Positions 17,406-27,300 of a DNA stretch of 64,000 nt are shown here, piece by piece; the first letter of the stretch is position 1; each line of letters opens with the position of its first letter. A program made the translations under genes and the position numbers. Origin of the DNA: Rhizobium brockwellii (GTDB lineage Bacteria > Pseudomonadota > Alphaproteobacteria > Rhizobiales > Rhizobiaceae); contig NZ_CP053439.1 in the NCBI RefSeq assembly GCF_000769405.2, forward strand, positions 2,790,001-2,854,000. Reading direction: 5' to 3'. The notes below the pieces were generated by a model that did not search any database, had not been told where the DNA came from, and worked only from the letters and a program-made list of their open reading frames with translations.

Positions 17406-18440
17406 TCAGACAATCGGCGGATTGAGCCGCGCAAAACCCTCCTGCCTGCGATAGGGAAAATAGGGATAGGGCGCCGTGACAGTGCTGACCGCGTCGAGCC
17501 GTTCGATCTGCTCCCTCGACAGGTTCCAGCCGACCGCGCCGAGGTTCTGCCGGAGCTGCGCCTCGTTGCGGGCGCCGATGATGACGCTCGATACCGTCGG
17601 CCGGTTAAGCAGCCAGTTGATGGCGATCTGCGGCACCGTCCGGCCGGTCTCACCTGCGATGGCGTCCAGCACCTCGACGATGTCAAACAGCTTCTCGTCG
17701 TCGACGGGCGGGCCGTATTGCGCCGTCTCGTGCAGCCGGCTTGCCTTGGGCAGCGGCTGGCCGCGGCGGATCTTGCCGGTCAGCCGTCCCCAGGCAAGCG
17801 GGCTCCAGACGAGGGCTCCCACACCCTGGTCGGCGCCGAGCGGCATCAGCTCCCATTCGTAATCGCGCCCTGCCAGCGAATAATAGACCTGATGGGCGAC
17901 ATAACGCGGATAGCCGTGGCACTCGGCGGCGGCGAGCGACTTCATCAGCTCCCAGCCGGCAAAATTGGAAACGCCGACATAGCGAATCTTGCCTGCGGCG
18001 ACGAGCCCGTCGAGCGTCGACAGCACCTCCTCGACCGGCGTCGAGGCATCGAAAGCATGAAGCTGCAGGAGGTCGATATAGTCGGTCCCGAGCCGGCGCA
18101 GCGCATCCTCGGTCGCGCGGATCAGCCGTGCTCGCGACGTTCCCCAGTCCTGCGGCCCCTCGCCCATTGGCAGCGCCGTCTTCGTCGAGATCAGCACAGC
18201 GTCTCGCCGGCCGCGGATCGCCTGGCCGAGCACCTCCTCGGAAGCGCCGGCCGAATAGACGTCGGCGGTGTCGAAGAGATTGACGCCGGCTTCGAGGCAG
18301 ATATCGACAAGCCGCCGCGCTTCCTCGGCATCGGTATTGCCCCAGGCGCCGAACAGCGGCCCGCTGCCGCCGAATGTGCCCGCGCCGAAGCTCAAGACCG
18401 ATACTCTGAGGCCGGAGGCACCGAGATTTCTGTAGTCCAT
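17406..18440 (-). CDS. Aldo/keto reductase
   Basis: NADPH-dependent reductase of the AKR superfamily, 344 aa. The catalytic tetrad is visible in order: Asp and Tyr in FDTADVYSAG, Lys in ISTKTALP, His in LLQLHAFDA. The NADP-binding part carries YVGVSNFAGWE and SSVIIGARNEAQL. It resembles the oxidoreductases that sit beside LysR regulators, such as the YajO/Tas-like group. Substrate unknown. It is divergent from the LysR gene, with a dyad in the shared gap, so LysR control is likely. Confidence 0.92.
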   Translation of the reverse strand: MDYRNLGASGLRVSVLSFGAGTFGGSGPLFGAWGNTDAEEARRLVDICLEAGVNLFDTADVYSAGASEEVLGQAIRGRRDAVLISTKTALPMGEGPQDWGTSRARLIRATEDALRRLGTDYIDLLQLHAFDASTPVEEVLSTLDGLVAAGKIRYVGVSNFAGWELMKSLAAAECHGYPRYVAHQVYYSLAGRDYEWELMPLGADQGVGALVWSPLAWGRLTGKIRRGQPLPKASRLHETAQYGPPVDDEKLFDIVEVLDAIAGETGRTVPQIAINWLLNRPTVSSVIIGARNEAQLRQNLGAVGWNLSREQIERLDAVSTVTAPYPYFPYRRQEGFARLNPPIV

Positions 18441-18496
18441 GGATCTGTCTCCTTAGGTTTATCCTCAGATAGACCTCAGACGTTCGATGATATAGA

Positions 18497-18510
18497 TTGC
18501 CTGAAAGCAA
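18497..18510. promoter_or_regulatory. Candidate LysR operator between the AKR and LysR genes
   Basis: TTGC-N6-GCAA dyad (18497-18500 and 18507-18510) containing the T-N11-A signature, framed by GATGAT and ATCATC further out. It lies in the 93-bp divergent gap, 24 bp before the LysR start codon. Confidence 0.5.
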
Positions 18511-18533
18511 ATCATCTGTGACTTGAATTCATT

Positions 18534-19436
18534 ATGAGTCGTCAGGACATCAATCGCTCCGGCGAAATGGAAGTCTTCATTAGTGTCGTCGAGCGCGGCG
18601 GTTTTTCCGCCGCCGCCACGGCCCGCCGCATGACGCCGTCGGCTGTCAGCAAGCTCGTCGCCCGGCTTGAGACACGCCTCGGCGTCCGCCTCGTCAACCG
18701 CTCTACCCGAAAGCTGCAGCTGACGCCGGAAGGCTGTGCCTTCTACGAGCGCAGCATCGCCATCCTTGCCGATATCGCCGAGGCTGAACGTCAGGCCTCG
18801 ACAGGTGAACAGGCCTCAGGCCGAATCCGCATCAACACCAGCGGCTCTTTCGGCAATCATGTGCTGGCGCCGCTCGTGCCCGCCTTCATGGCCCTTCATC
18901 CGGCCGTGACGCTGGATATTTCACATACCGACAGGATAGTCGACTTGATGGAGGAGCGCGCCGATGTCGCAATCCGCGCCGGCCCCTTGAAAAATTCCAG
19001 CTTGATCGCCCGCAAGCTTGGCGCCACCGGCAAGATCATCGTCGCATCGCCGGATTATCTCGCGCGTCATGGCAAACCACGCACGATCGCCGATCTCCGC
19101 CGCCATTGCCGCATCGGCTTTTCTTACGCCCGCGCCATCGAGGGCTGGTCGCTGCGCGAAGGTGGCGAAACGGTAACGATCCCGATCACCCCGGGCCTGC
19201 AGGTAGGAGACGGCGAAGCCATGCGTCACCTCGCTTTGTCAGGCGCCGGCCTTGCCCGGCTCGCCGCCTTCACCGTGCGCGCCGATATCGATGCCGGGCG
19301 CCTGGTGCCGGTGCTCGAAGAGGCCAATCCCGGCGATCTCGAGGAGTTCTACGCCGTCTATATGGGCCAGGGCGGCCAACTGCCGGCGCGTGTACGCGCC
19401 CTGCTTGATTTTCTCGCCAGCCACGTGCGTTTCTGA
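18534..19436 (+). CDS. LysR family transcriptional regulator
   Basis: 300 aa. The N-terminal winged helix (about 8-66) is clear: EVFISVVERGGFSAAATARR, then SAVSKLVARLETRLGVRLVN. The effector domain follows, with INTSGSFGNHVLAPLVPAF and DVAIRAGPLKNSSLIARKLG. This is the CrgA-like subgroup that often controls adjacent oxidoreductase genes. It is divergent from the aldo/keto reductase, which is the probable target. A dispersed repeat begins right after its stop. Confidence 0.93.
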   Translation: MSRQDINRSGEMEVFISVVERGGFSAAATARRMTPSAVSKLVARLETRLGVRLVNRSTRKLQLTPEGCAFYERSIAILADIAEAERQASTGEQASGRIRINTSGSFGNHVLAPLVPAFMALHPAVTLDISHTDRIVDLMEERADVAIRAGPLKNSSLIARKLGATGKIIVASPDYLARHGKPRTIADLRRHCRIGFSYARAIEGWSLREGGETVTIPITPGLQVGDGEAMRHLALSGAGLARLAAFTVRADIDAGRLVPVLEEANPGDLEEFYAVYMGQGGQLPARVRALLDFLASHVRF

Positions 19437-19439
19437 CGG

Positions 19440-19530
19440 TACCCCGCCCAAAATCGTGCGGTGGCTCAGGAGAGCGGCATACATAAAAACAATGACTTAG
19501 AGCGGCCGCATGAATCAAATTCGCATTTTA
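19440..19530. repeat. Dispersed rhizobial intergenic repeat, copy B
   Basis: Shares AAAACAATGACTT (19486-19498) and ATGAATCAAATTC (19510-19522) with copies A and C. The left half is degenerate (CGCCCAAAATCGTGCGG) and does not form the long hairpin. Confidence 0.7.
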
Positions 19531-19556
19531 AGACGCTGAGAAGCCAAATTTCGCAA

Positions 19557-19625
19557 TTGACCGCTCGCCTTCCACCCGCCTATACCGGACCCGCGCCAGC
19601 CGGCTCTTGTAGCCGGCCTTTCTTC
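19557..19625 (+). promoter_or_regulatory. Promoter-like boxes followed at once by a terminator-like hairpin
   Basis: TTGACC (19557-19562), an 18-bp spacer and TATACC (19581-19586) would start RNA near 19593. A perfect 7-bp stem GCCGGCT / AGCCGGC (19599-19617) followed by CTTTCTTC comes only a few bases later and 68 bp before the AbrB-type gene. It may be an attenuator for that gene or the end of read-through from the LysR gene. Both readings are inference. Confidence 0.4.
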
Positions 19626-19692
19626 GTCATGCCGGAGCCCCTCCCATCTTCAGCCTCAGGGCTTGGCGCCGGCCAGGAAAGACACGGGGATC

Positions 19693-20787
19693 ATGTCACT
19701 CAGCGACGCAAGCCGCCTGCTGCGGGATGCCGGCCTGCCGAAATGGGCGCTGCTGCTGGCACTTTCGACTGCTCTCGTCGTCTTCCTCGAACTCTTCGCC
19801 CTGCCGGCCTCGCTGCTGATTGGACCGATGGTCGCGGCAATCGCACTGGCGCTGACCGTCGGCAAGGGAAAGCTTCGCGTGCCCTTCTGGCCGCTGCAGT
19901 TCGGCCAGGTCCTCGTCGGCCTGATGATGGCGCGCACCATCACCTCTGACATTCTCGGCACCATGGCGAAGGACGCGCCGCTCTTCCTGCTGTTCATCTT
20001 CTCGGTCATTGCCATTGCCACCGGCCTCGGCTGGCTTTTGACGCGCTGGCAGGTGCTGCCGGGGACGACCGCGGTCTGGGGTTCCTCGCCGGGCGGCGCC
20101 TCCGCCATGGTCATCATGTCCGAAGCCTATGGCGCCGATGCCCGTCTCGTCGCCTTCATGCAGTATCTGCGCGTCGTCTTCGTCGCCGTCGGCGCCTCTG
20201 TGATCTCGCGCCTGTGGGTGGCAGCCGACGGCGCCGAGCCGCCGCCGCTTGTCCTCTTTCCCGAGATCGACTGGCCGGCCTTTGCAGCGACGATGGCTTT
20301 TGCGGCCTTTTGTGCCTATGGCGTCTGGCGCCTGCGCCTCCAGGGCGGCACGATCATCGTGCCGCTCTTTCTCGGCGCCTTCCTGCAGGGCATGGGCCTC
20401 CTAAAAATTGAGTTACCGATGTGGCTGCTCGCCATCGCCTATGCCCTAGTCGGCTGGAGCATCGGACTGCGTTTCACCCGCTCGATCCTCAAGCACGTGG
20501 CGCGCGCCCTGCCGAGGGTATCGGCCTGCATCGTGCTGCTGATGGTGCTCTGCGGCTGCATGGCGGTAGCGCTTCACGTCTTCGCCGGCATAGATCCGCT
20601 GACCGCCTATCTCGCCACTAGCCCCGGCGGCGCCGATTCCGTCGCCATCATCGCCGCCTCCAGCGATGTCGACGTGCCCTTCGTCATGGCAATGCAGACC
20701 GGCCGTTTCCTGGTGATCCTGATGGTCGGCCCGATGCTCGCCCGTTTCATCGCGCGCCGTTCCGGCCTTGTGGAAAACCCCGTATAG
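19693..20787 (+). CDS. AbrB-type integral membrane protein (PF05145-like)
   Basis: 364 aa from the ATG at 19693; a TTG reading from 19663 is less likely. It has about ten hydrophobic helices in two homologous halves. Each half carries the same motif: TTAVWGSSPGGASAMVIMSEAYGAD in the first and AYLATSPGGADSVAIIAAS in the second. The family is often mislabelled a transcriptional regulator or ammonia monooxygenase; nothing here looks like DNA binding. Transport is likely, substrate unknown. It overlaps the convergent AraC gene by 41 bp at the 3' end. Confidence 0.85.
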   Translation: MSLSDASRLLRDAGLPKWALLLALSTALVVFLELFALPASLLIGPMVAAIALALTVGKGKLRVPFWPLQFGQVLVGLMMARTITSDILGTMAKDAPLFLLFIFSVIAIATGLGWLLTRWQVLPGTTAVWGSSPGGASAMVIMSEAYGADARLVAFMQYLRVVFVAVGASVISRLWVAADGAEPPPLVLFPEIDWPAFAATMAFAAFCAYGVWRLRLQGGTIIVPLFLGAFLQGMGLLKIELPMWLLAIAYALVGWSIGLRFTRSILKHVARALPRVSACIVLLMVLCGCMAVALHVFAGIDPLTAYLATSPGGADSVAIIAASSDVDVPFVMAMQTGRFLVILMVGPMLARFIARRSGLVENPV

Positions 20788-21658
20788 AGTGCGGCGCGGA
20801 GTTATGCGCGAGCGCTGCCCACTGGCCAGGCGTCATGCCGTAGGCTTTTTTGAAATGGCGGTTGAGATGGCTCTGGTCGGCAAAGCCGGTCGCCGCCGCC
20901 ACATCGGAAATCCCCTCGCCCACACCGATCATCGCCCGGGCCCGCTGCAGCCGCCGCATCAGGAGGTAGCGATGCGGGCTGGTGGCAAAGGCCGCCCGGA
21001 AATGCCGCGACAGCGCAAAACGATCGAGACCCGTCACCGCCTCAAGCTCGCAGGAATTCACTGCCCGGGTCGCATGCGCCTCAAGATAATCCCGTGCCGC
21101 CCGCGCATGCCGCCAGGCGACGAGGCCCAGCGGCCGGCGCGGCATGCGCGCATGCCGTGACAACCCGACCGTCACCCGCGATACGAAATCGTCGACGAAA
21201 AGCGCGTCCAGTTCGCGGTCAAGTTCGCCGAGTGCCGCCAGCAGCACGCCCGCCAGCGCAGGATCGCCGATAACGGGTTCATCGACAAAAGGCAGGCCGA
21301 CGCCATCCGCCTCCAGGCATTCGAGAAGCAGCGACGGCTCCAGATAGAGCATGCGGTATTGCAGCCCATCCTCGGTCCCCGCCCCGCCGTCATGCTCTTC
21401 GTCGGGATGCAGCACGATCACCTGCCCCGGCAGGCTGAAGCGCCGCTCGCCGCGATAGCGGAAGGTCTGAACCCCCTTCAGAGTCACGCCGAGTGCATAG
21501 GTGTCGTGCCGATGCGGCTCGAAAGCATTGCCTGAGAACTGCGCCTCGATGCGCTCGATGCCGGGAAAGGCCGGCGCAGCCAGGATGGCGTTGCCGGATG
21601 GTCCCGCGCACAAACGTTCAAGACCCTCGAAGACCTGCGGATGTAAGTCCTGGTTCAA
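20747..21658 (-). CDS. AraC family transcriptional regulator
   Basis: About 303 aa. An N-terminal cupin-like AraC-binding domain (HRHDTYALGVTLKGVQTFRYRG, then PGQVIVLHPDEEHDG) is followed by two C-terminal helix-turn-helix units (LEAVTGLDRFALSRHFRAAF and ISDVAAATGFADQSHLNRHF). The start is uncertain: no ATG is in frame near the expected N-terminus. TTG at 21658 is chosen, with GGAG 11 bp upstream, and a six-codon frame (MEYRAR) ends with its TGA overlapping this TTG. It is divergent from the DUF2000 gene, a plausible target. Confidence 0.85.
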   Translation of the reverse strand: MNQDLHPQVFEGLERLCAGPSGNAILAAPAFPGIERIEAQFSGNAFEPHRHDTYALGVTLKGVQTFRYRGERRFSLPGQVIVLHPDEEHDGGAGTEDGLQYRMLYLEPSLLLECLEADGVGLPFVDEPVIGDPALAGVLLAALGELDRELDALFVDDFVSRVTVGLSRHARMPRRPLGLVAWRHARAARDYLEAHATRAVNSCELEAVTGLDRFALSRHFRAAFATSPHRYLLMRRLQRARAMIGVGEGISDVAAATGFADQSHLNRHFKKAYGMTPGQWAALAHNSAPHSIRGFPQGRNGAR

Positions 21659-21703
21659 CGCGCCCGATACTCCATAACCCGTAGATAGGTGAAAGACCGT
21701 CCG

Positions 21704-22111
21704 ATGTTTGATACCAAAATTGCCGTCGTCCTGCGAAACAATCTTGCCGGCTGGCAGAAGCTGAACGTCACCGCCTTCCTGATGACGGGCATCGCCGGCC
21801 GGCATCCCGAGATCATCGGCGAAGCCTACAGGGACCGCGTCGGCAATCTCTACAATCCCCTGTCGATCCAACCGATCATCGTGCTCTCCGCCGACGAGGC
21901 GACGATATCAGCCGTTCACCGCCGCGCGCTGGAGCGCGATATCACCAGTTCGCTGTTTATCGAGGAGATGTTTGCGACCGGCCACGACGCGGCCAACCGC
22001 GCCGTCTTCGCAGAATTTGCGCCCGAAGATGCCAAGGTTGTCGGCATTGCGCTGCGCGCCGAAAAGAAGATCGTCGACAAGATCACCAAGGGCGCAACGA
22101 TGCAACACTGA
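21704..22111 (+). CDS. DUF2000 domain protein
   Basis: 135 aa, starting MFDTKIAVVLRNNLAGWQKLN at the ATG at 21704; an upstream GTG at 21689 is possible. The whole length fits the DUF2000 family (PTH2-like fold). The family often sits beside an AraC regulator, as here. A biochemical role is not known to me. The ALRAEKKIVDKITKGATMQH tail is typical. It is followed by a strong bidirectional terminator. Confidence 0.8.
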   Translation: MFDTKIAVVLRNNLAGWQKLNVTAFLMTGIAGRHPEIIGEAYRDRVGNLYNPLSIQPIIVLSADEATISAVHRRALERDITSSLFIEEMFATGHDAANRAVFAEFAPEDAKVVGIALRAEKKIVDKITKGATMQH

Positions 22112-22115
22112 CGAA

Positions 22116-22140
22116 AAAGGCCGGGCATTACCCGGCCTTT
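22116..22140. terminator. Bidirectional terminator between the DUF2000 and OmpA-lipoprotein genes
   Basis: Ten-bp perfect stem AAAGGCCGGG / CCCGGCCTTT with loop CATTA. The A-tract on one side and T-tract on the other serve both converging genes. Confidence 0.9.
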
Positions 22141-22162
22141 CCGCAAACGTTATGAGCCAGAA

Positions 22163-22828
22163 TCAGCCCTGCGTAATTGGCGCGATCTGAATCTCGACGC
22201 GGCGGTTCTGCGCACGGCCGGCCTCGCTCGCATTGGAGGCGACGGGTTGGGAAGGGCCGAAACCGACGGCGGAGACTCGGCGCTGGTCGATGCCCTGGCC
22301 ACCGAGATAATCGGCAACCGACAGCGCGCGGCGCTGCGACAGGTCCTGATTGTGCTGCAGGCTGCCGGTCGAATCCGTATGGCCGTTGACGTCAATCAGC
22401 GTGCGGTTGAACTTGCGCAACACGATCGCCACCGAATTCAGCGTCGGATAGAAGCCCGGCTTCACCGCGTCCTGGTCGACGTCGAAGGTGATGTTCGAGG
22501 GCATGTTGAGGATGATGTTGTCGCCGTTGCGGGTCACCGAAATGCCGGTGCCTTCGAGCTGGGCGCGAAGCTCGGATTCCTGCTGGTCCATGTAATTGCC
22601 GATCGCGCCGCCGGCGAGAGCGCCGACACCTGCGCCGATCAACGCCGCATTGCGCTTGCCGTGGCCGCCGCCGCCGACAGCCACGCCGACGAGAGCGCCT
22701 CCGAGGGCGCCAAGAGCAGCACCACCCGCCGTATTGGAAACCTTCTGTTCACCGGTATAGGGATCAGTCGTCGTGCAGGCACTGAGATAGCTTGCGGCAA
22801 TAGCGAGAAGTACGAATTTTTTGATCAT
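22163..22828 (-). CDS. OmpA-family outer-membrane lipoprotein with glycine-zipper segment
   Basis: 221 aa from the ATG at 22828. Lipoprotein signal peptide with the lipobox LSAC (acylated Cys18). Residues about 30-90 are a glycine-zipper segment (GGAALGALGGALVGVAVGGG and IGAGVGALAGGAIGN). The C-terminal half is an OmpA-like peptidoglycan-binding domain (INVTF-equivalent ITFDVDQDAVKPGF, then DVNGHTDSTGSLQHNQDLSQ, and AQNRRVEIQI). The layout is that of YiaD-like proteins. It probably links the outer membrane to peptidoglycan. Confidence 0.92.
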   Translation of the reverse strand: MIKKFVLLAIAASYLSACTTTDPYTGEQKVSNTAGGAALGALGGALVGVAVGGGGHGKRNAALIGAGVGALAGGAIGNYMDQQESELRAQLEGTGISVTRNGDNIILNMPSNITFDVDQDAVKPGFYPTLNSVAIVLRKFNRTLIDVNGHTDSTGSLQHNQDLSQRRALSVADYLGGQGIDQRRVSAVGFGPSQPVASNASEAGRAQNRRVEIQIAPITQG

Positions 22829-23079
22829 GGACAGGACGGTCTCCGTTCGACTGATCCGAGCAAATGGCAAGGATTGCGGCAAGAAAATGAAGATGTTCTC
22901 CTGATACGGCAAATTCGAGCGTCGAAACACAGCCATGTTGCCGGAATGCGCTGATTATCACCAGTTTTGGTGGACGCCGTCCCTGCGCCTCCACGGGAAT
23001 TTGTGAAAACTCCGCAGCGGGAAGCACTTCCTGCCTGCGGAGTTCGATGTCACGCGTTTCGGATGAAGAGAGTCTGGGC

Positions 23080-24078
23080 TCAGAAATTCTGGAACAACTG
23101 CCGCACGGTATCGTAAGTTGCGTTGGCGATGTTCAGCGATTGCAGGCCGAGTTGCTGCTGCGTCTGCAGCGCCCGCAGCCTGCTCGACTCCTCCTCCATG
23201 TCAGCATCGACGAGCTGGCCGATGCCGGCGGTGATGTTGTCGTGCAGTTTCGTCGCGAAGTCGTTCTGCAGATTGATGCGTTTTTCCAGCGCGCCAAAAG
23301 CCGAACCGACCGTCGTCAGCTGCGTCAGCGCTGCATCGACGACGCTGATCATTTCGCTGACCTGTCCTTTCGTCGTGCTGGCCGAGAGCGAAATCACCAC
23401 CTGCCCGGTGGTGGTGCCGTTTTTGCTCTGCATCAGCACGTAGTCCTGCGACGCGCCGAGTTCGGTAGCGAAATAGGCCGATGTCAGCACGCCGTATTCG
23501 CCCGAACCGGTGGCGCGATCGTCGATCAGGTAGCGCGCGTCCTTGGAGGTCGTACTCCCGCTCGGCGTCGTGTCGATATGGTAGCTCAGCATGCCAACCG
23601 AGATCGTCCCATCGGCATTGCGGATGAAGGAGGCCGGAATCTGGCGCGGCTGCGTCGGTGTCGCATCGTTGTTGAGAACCACCCAGTTGTCGCTATTGAA
23701 AGTCGCCGCCTCGGAGACGCTGCGCAAATGCTCTTGCAACTGCTTGATCTCTTCATTGACCTTGTCCTTGTCGACCCCGTCTTCGGTCGCGGCAACCAGC
23801 TTGGCCTTGATCTCGGAGACGACATCGATGACGTTCTGGACGCCGGTATAGGCCGTTCCCATCGTCGCCGCCGCCATACCAAGCGCATCCTGGATCGCCG
23901 AAACCGCCTTGTTGTCTGTTCGCGCAGTGGTGGCGACCGACCAATAGACGGCATTATCGCTGGCCTTTGCCACACGCATACCGGTCGTGATGTGATTTTG
24001 CGTGACCGCCATATTACGGTTGATATCGCGCAGCACATGAAGCGCCGCATCCACCGAGACGCGCTGGTAAATACTCAC
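23080..24078 (-). CDS. Flagellin, solitary copy
   Basis: Subunit of the flagellar filament, 332 aa. The N-terminal D0/D1 region reads SIYQRVSVDAALHVLRDINR, then QNHITTGMRVAKASDNAVYW; the C-terminal one has FGALEKRINLQNDFATKLHD and LQTQQQLGLQSLNIANATYD. The central part is short, as in rhizobial flagellins. The start is GTG at 24078 with GGAG 9 bp upstream; the frame continues to 24138 without a better start. No other flagellar gene is nearby, so this is one of the dispersed flagellin genes. The setting fits R. leguminosarum flaH from memory, but that is not verified. Confidence 0.9.
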   Translation of the reverse strand: MSIYQRVSVDAALHVLRDINRNMAVTQNHITTGMRVAKASDNAVYWSVATTARTDNKAVSAIQDALGMAAATMGTAYTGVQNVIDVVSEIKAKLVAATEDGVDKDKVNEEIKQLQEHLRSVSEAATFNSDNWVVLNNDATPTQPRQIPASFIRNADGTISVGMLSYHIDTTPSGSTTSKDARYLIDDRATGSGEYGVLTSAYFATELGASQDYVLMQSKNGTTTGQVVISLSASTTKGQVSEMISVVDAALTQLTTVGSAFGALEKRINLQNDFATKLHDNITAGIGQLVDADMEEESSRLRALQTQQQLGLQSLNIANATYDTVRQLFQNF

Positions 24079-24301
24079 AGAACTAAACTCCAAAAACACA
24101 ACACGACGCAAACTGCACAAGAAATGAACCGTCCGCACGGACTGTCATGTCCGGGGTCGCTGGAATTCCAGCGCGTTGCGGCCTTCAAGAAACGAAGAAG
24201 ACCAGTCGGTTACTGGCAACAATCATTGCCGTTTATGCTTAACAAACGACTAAACTTCAGAAGTAATTTATCTTATTTCGCAAGGTTTCATACACCATAA
24301 G

Positions 24302-24332
24302 AAACGCCGCAGGAGGAGATCCGGCGGCGTTT
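24302..24332. terminator. Hairpin after the RND pump gene
   Basis: AAACGCCGC (24302-24310) pairs with GCGGCGTTT (24324-24332) around a 13-base loop, 20 bp past the pump stop codon. On the minus strand only a short T-rich run follows, so termination strength is uncertain. Confidence 0.5.
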
Positions 24333-24351
24333 TCAAACTTGGATGAAAACC

Positions 24352-27300
24352 TTATTCGGCGGCCTGCAACTGCTCGTCGTCGGGCGCAGTGCGCGGCCGT
24401 GTGGCAACCGACATCTCTTCGTGTAGGCGCGCCTCCTCGTGGGCGTGCGGCTTGGCGAAGCGGGCAAGCAGCAGATAGGCGACCGGCGTGATGAACAGCG
24501 TCACCAGCGTTGCGAAACCGAGACCGCCGACGATCACCCAGCCGAGCGCAACGCGTGCTTCGGCGCCGGCGCCATGGGCAAAGACCAGTGGCACGCCGCC
24601 GAGGATGGTGGCGATCATCGTCATCATCACGGGGCGAAGGCGCAGCGCGCAGGCCTTCTCGATCGAGGACCGCACATCCTCGCCCCGGTCGCGCAGCTGA
24701 TTGGCGAATTCGACGATCAGGATGCCGTTCTTCGCCATGACGCCGACCAGCAGCACCAGGCCGATCTGGCTGTAGATGTTGAGGCTGGACCCGGTGATAA
24801 CAAGCGCGAAGACCGCGCAGGCAAGACCAAGCGGCACCGTCGACATGATGATCAGCGAAGACAGCACGCTTTCGAACTGCGCGGCCAGCACCAGGAAGAT
24901 GATGACGATAGCAAAACCGAAAGTCAGCGCCATGCCGCTCGAATTCTCTTCGAGCGTCGCCGCCTCGGCAAGCGGCAGCAAGCGGGAGCCTGGCGGCAGC
25001 AGCGGCTCGGCGAGATCGGTTACCTGCTTGACGGCATCGCCGAGCGACATGCCATTCCTGAGGCCGGCGGTGATCGCCACGGAGGCAAGTTGCTGCTCGC
25101 GGTTGAGCTGCGGCGCGACCGAACCCTCCTTCATCGTGGCGATGACCGACATCGGTACGATCTTGCCGTCGCCGGTCTTCAGGAACACGTTCTCAAGATC
25201 GGTCGGATCGTCGATCGGCCGCGTCGTCGAGGTCAGAAGCACGGGATAGGATTCGCCGTCGACGAAGACGTCGACCACCGATCGCCCTTCGAGCAGCGAT
25301 TGGATTGCCGTCGAAAGCCCGGTTATGTCGATGCCCAGATCCGAGGCGCGCTCGCGATCGATCGCCACCGATACCTGCGCTTGGCTGGGCTCGTTGGTGA
25401 GGCGCGGCGTATCATACTGGCCGGTGGCCTCGAGCGACTGAACCAGCTTGGCGGCCGCCGCCGTCAGCGCCTCGTGATCATTGCCGATCAGCGCCATCTG
25501 CAGACCGCTGCCGGCGCCGCGGATTCGAAGGCTGTTCGATGAGATAGCGTTGCCGCGCAAGGCCGGCACCCTGGAGGCTGCCTGGTTGATATCGCCGACG
25601 ATTTCCGTCTGCGTCCTGTCACGTTCTCCCCAGGGAGCGAGCGTCAGCACCATGAAGCCGCTGTTCAGCGAACCGCCCTGGCCGGAGATCGAGAAGATAT
25701 TGCGGATGTCGCCGCTGTCGACCAGCGGCTGCAGATATTCCTCGACGAGCTGCATCTTATCGCGGGTATATTCGAGGCTCGATCCCTGCGGCGTCGTCAG
25801 CCGCATCATCACCATCGACCGGTCCTCTTCGGGCGTCAGCTCGCTCTTCACCGTCGAGAAGGCGACGAGTGCCGCACCGGCAAAGATCACCGAGAACAGG
25901 ATGACCACGAAGGGCGCATTGAGACAGCCGTGCAGCGCCCATTTGTAGAGATCGGCCAGCGCCCCGCCGAAGCGGCCGAGCACGCCGTGATCTTCGAGCA
26001 TCGGCTTGGTCAGCATGCGCGAAGCGAGCATCGGACACAGCGTCAGCGCCACGATCGACGACAGACCGACCGAGAAGGCGAGCACGAAGCCGAATTCGCG
26101 GAAGAGACCACCGACCTGTCCCGGCAGGAAGGAGAGCGGAATGAACACCGCCGCCAACGTCGCCGTCGTGGCGATGACGGCGAAGAACACCTCACGCGTA
26201 CCGAGCACCGCGGCCGCGCGCGGCCCCATGCCTTCGGCGCGCCGGCGCACGATATTTTCGAGCACCACGATCGCATCGTCGACGACGAGGCCGGTCGCCA
26301 GCACGATAGCGAGCAGCGTCAGGATGTTGATCGAGAAGCCGACCATATAGATTGCCGCCAGCGTGCCGATCAGCGCCACCGGCATGCTGACCGCCGGGAT
26401 CAGCGTCGCCCGCCAATCGCGCAGGAAGAGATAGATGACAGCGGTGACGATGACGGCGGCGAGTATCAGCGCCAGCACCACCTCGTGGATCGCGCCCTGG
26501 ATGAAGACGGCGTCGTCGCTGGTGATGGCAATCGTCGTGCCCTCGGGCAGTGTCTTGGACAGCTGGTCGACGGCAGCCTTGACGCCGGTCGAGATGTTCA
26601 GCGTATTCGACTGCGCCTGGCGGATGATGCCAAGACCGATACCCGGCTTGCCGTTGGAGCGTAGCGCCGTTTCGCCGTCGCGTGGCCCAAGCATCACCGT
26701 CGCGACGTCGCCGAGCCGGACGCGATCCTGCAGGATGACATTGGAAAAATCCGCCGGCGTCTGCAGGTTGGCGGTGGCGCGCACTACGATATCCTGCGTA
26801 TTGCTCTTCAGCGAGCCGGCCGGCACGTCGAGTGCGGCGTTGTCGAGCGCCTTCGTCAGGTCGCCGATGGTCAGTCCGCGGCTGGCAAGCGCGCCCTGAT
26901 CGACATCGACGCGGAAGACCTTCTCCTGGTCGCCATATTCCTCGACGTCGGCAACGCCGTCGACCGAGGCGAGACGATCGATCACCTCGTTTTCGACGAG
27001 CTGGGTCAGGTCGTCCATGTTGAGATTGGTGGAGGTGACGGCAAGGCGCATGATCGCCGAGGAATCCGAATCCGCCTTGACGATCTGCGGCGCATCCGCT
27101 TCGTCGGGCAGGTTCTGGGTAATGCGGCCGATCGCGTCGCGCACGTCGTTGGCGGCGACCGAGAGATCGATCGCATCGGAGAATTCCAGCGTCACCCGGC
27201 TCTGACCGAAGGAAGAGGTCGACGAAATCGATTTCAGGCCGCTGACGCGCGCGACCGCCCCCTCGATCACCTTGGTCAGTTCCTGGTCGATCGTCTGCGG

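Noticed and set aside
19693..20787. AbrB-type protein as a transcription factor
   Set aside because: It is hydrophobic throughout with duplicated SPGGA motifs and has no DNA-binding segment; the name comes from unrelated AbrB.
23047..24300. 417-codon open frame opposite the flagellin
   Set aside because: The flagellin on the minus strand has intact D0/D1 domains and a ribosome-binding site; the opposite frame has neither.
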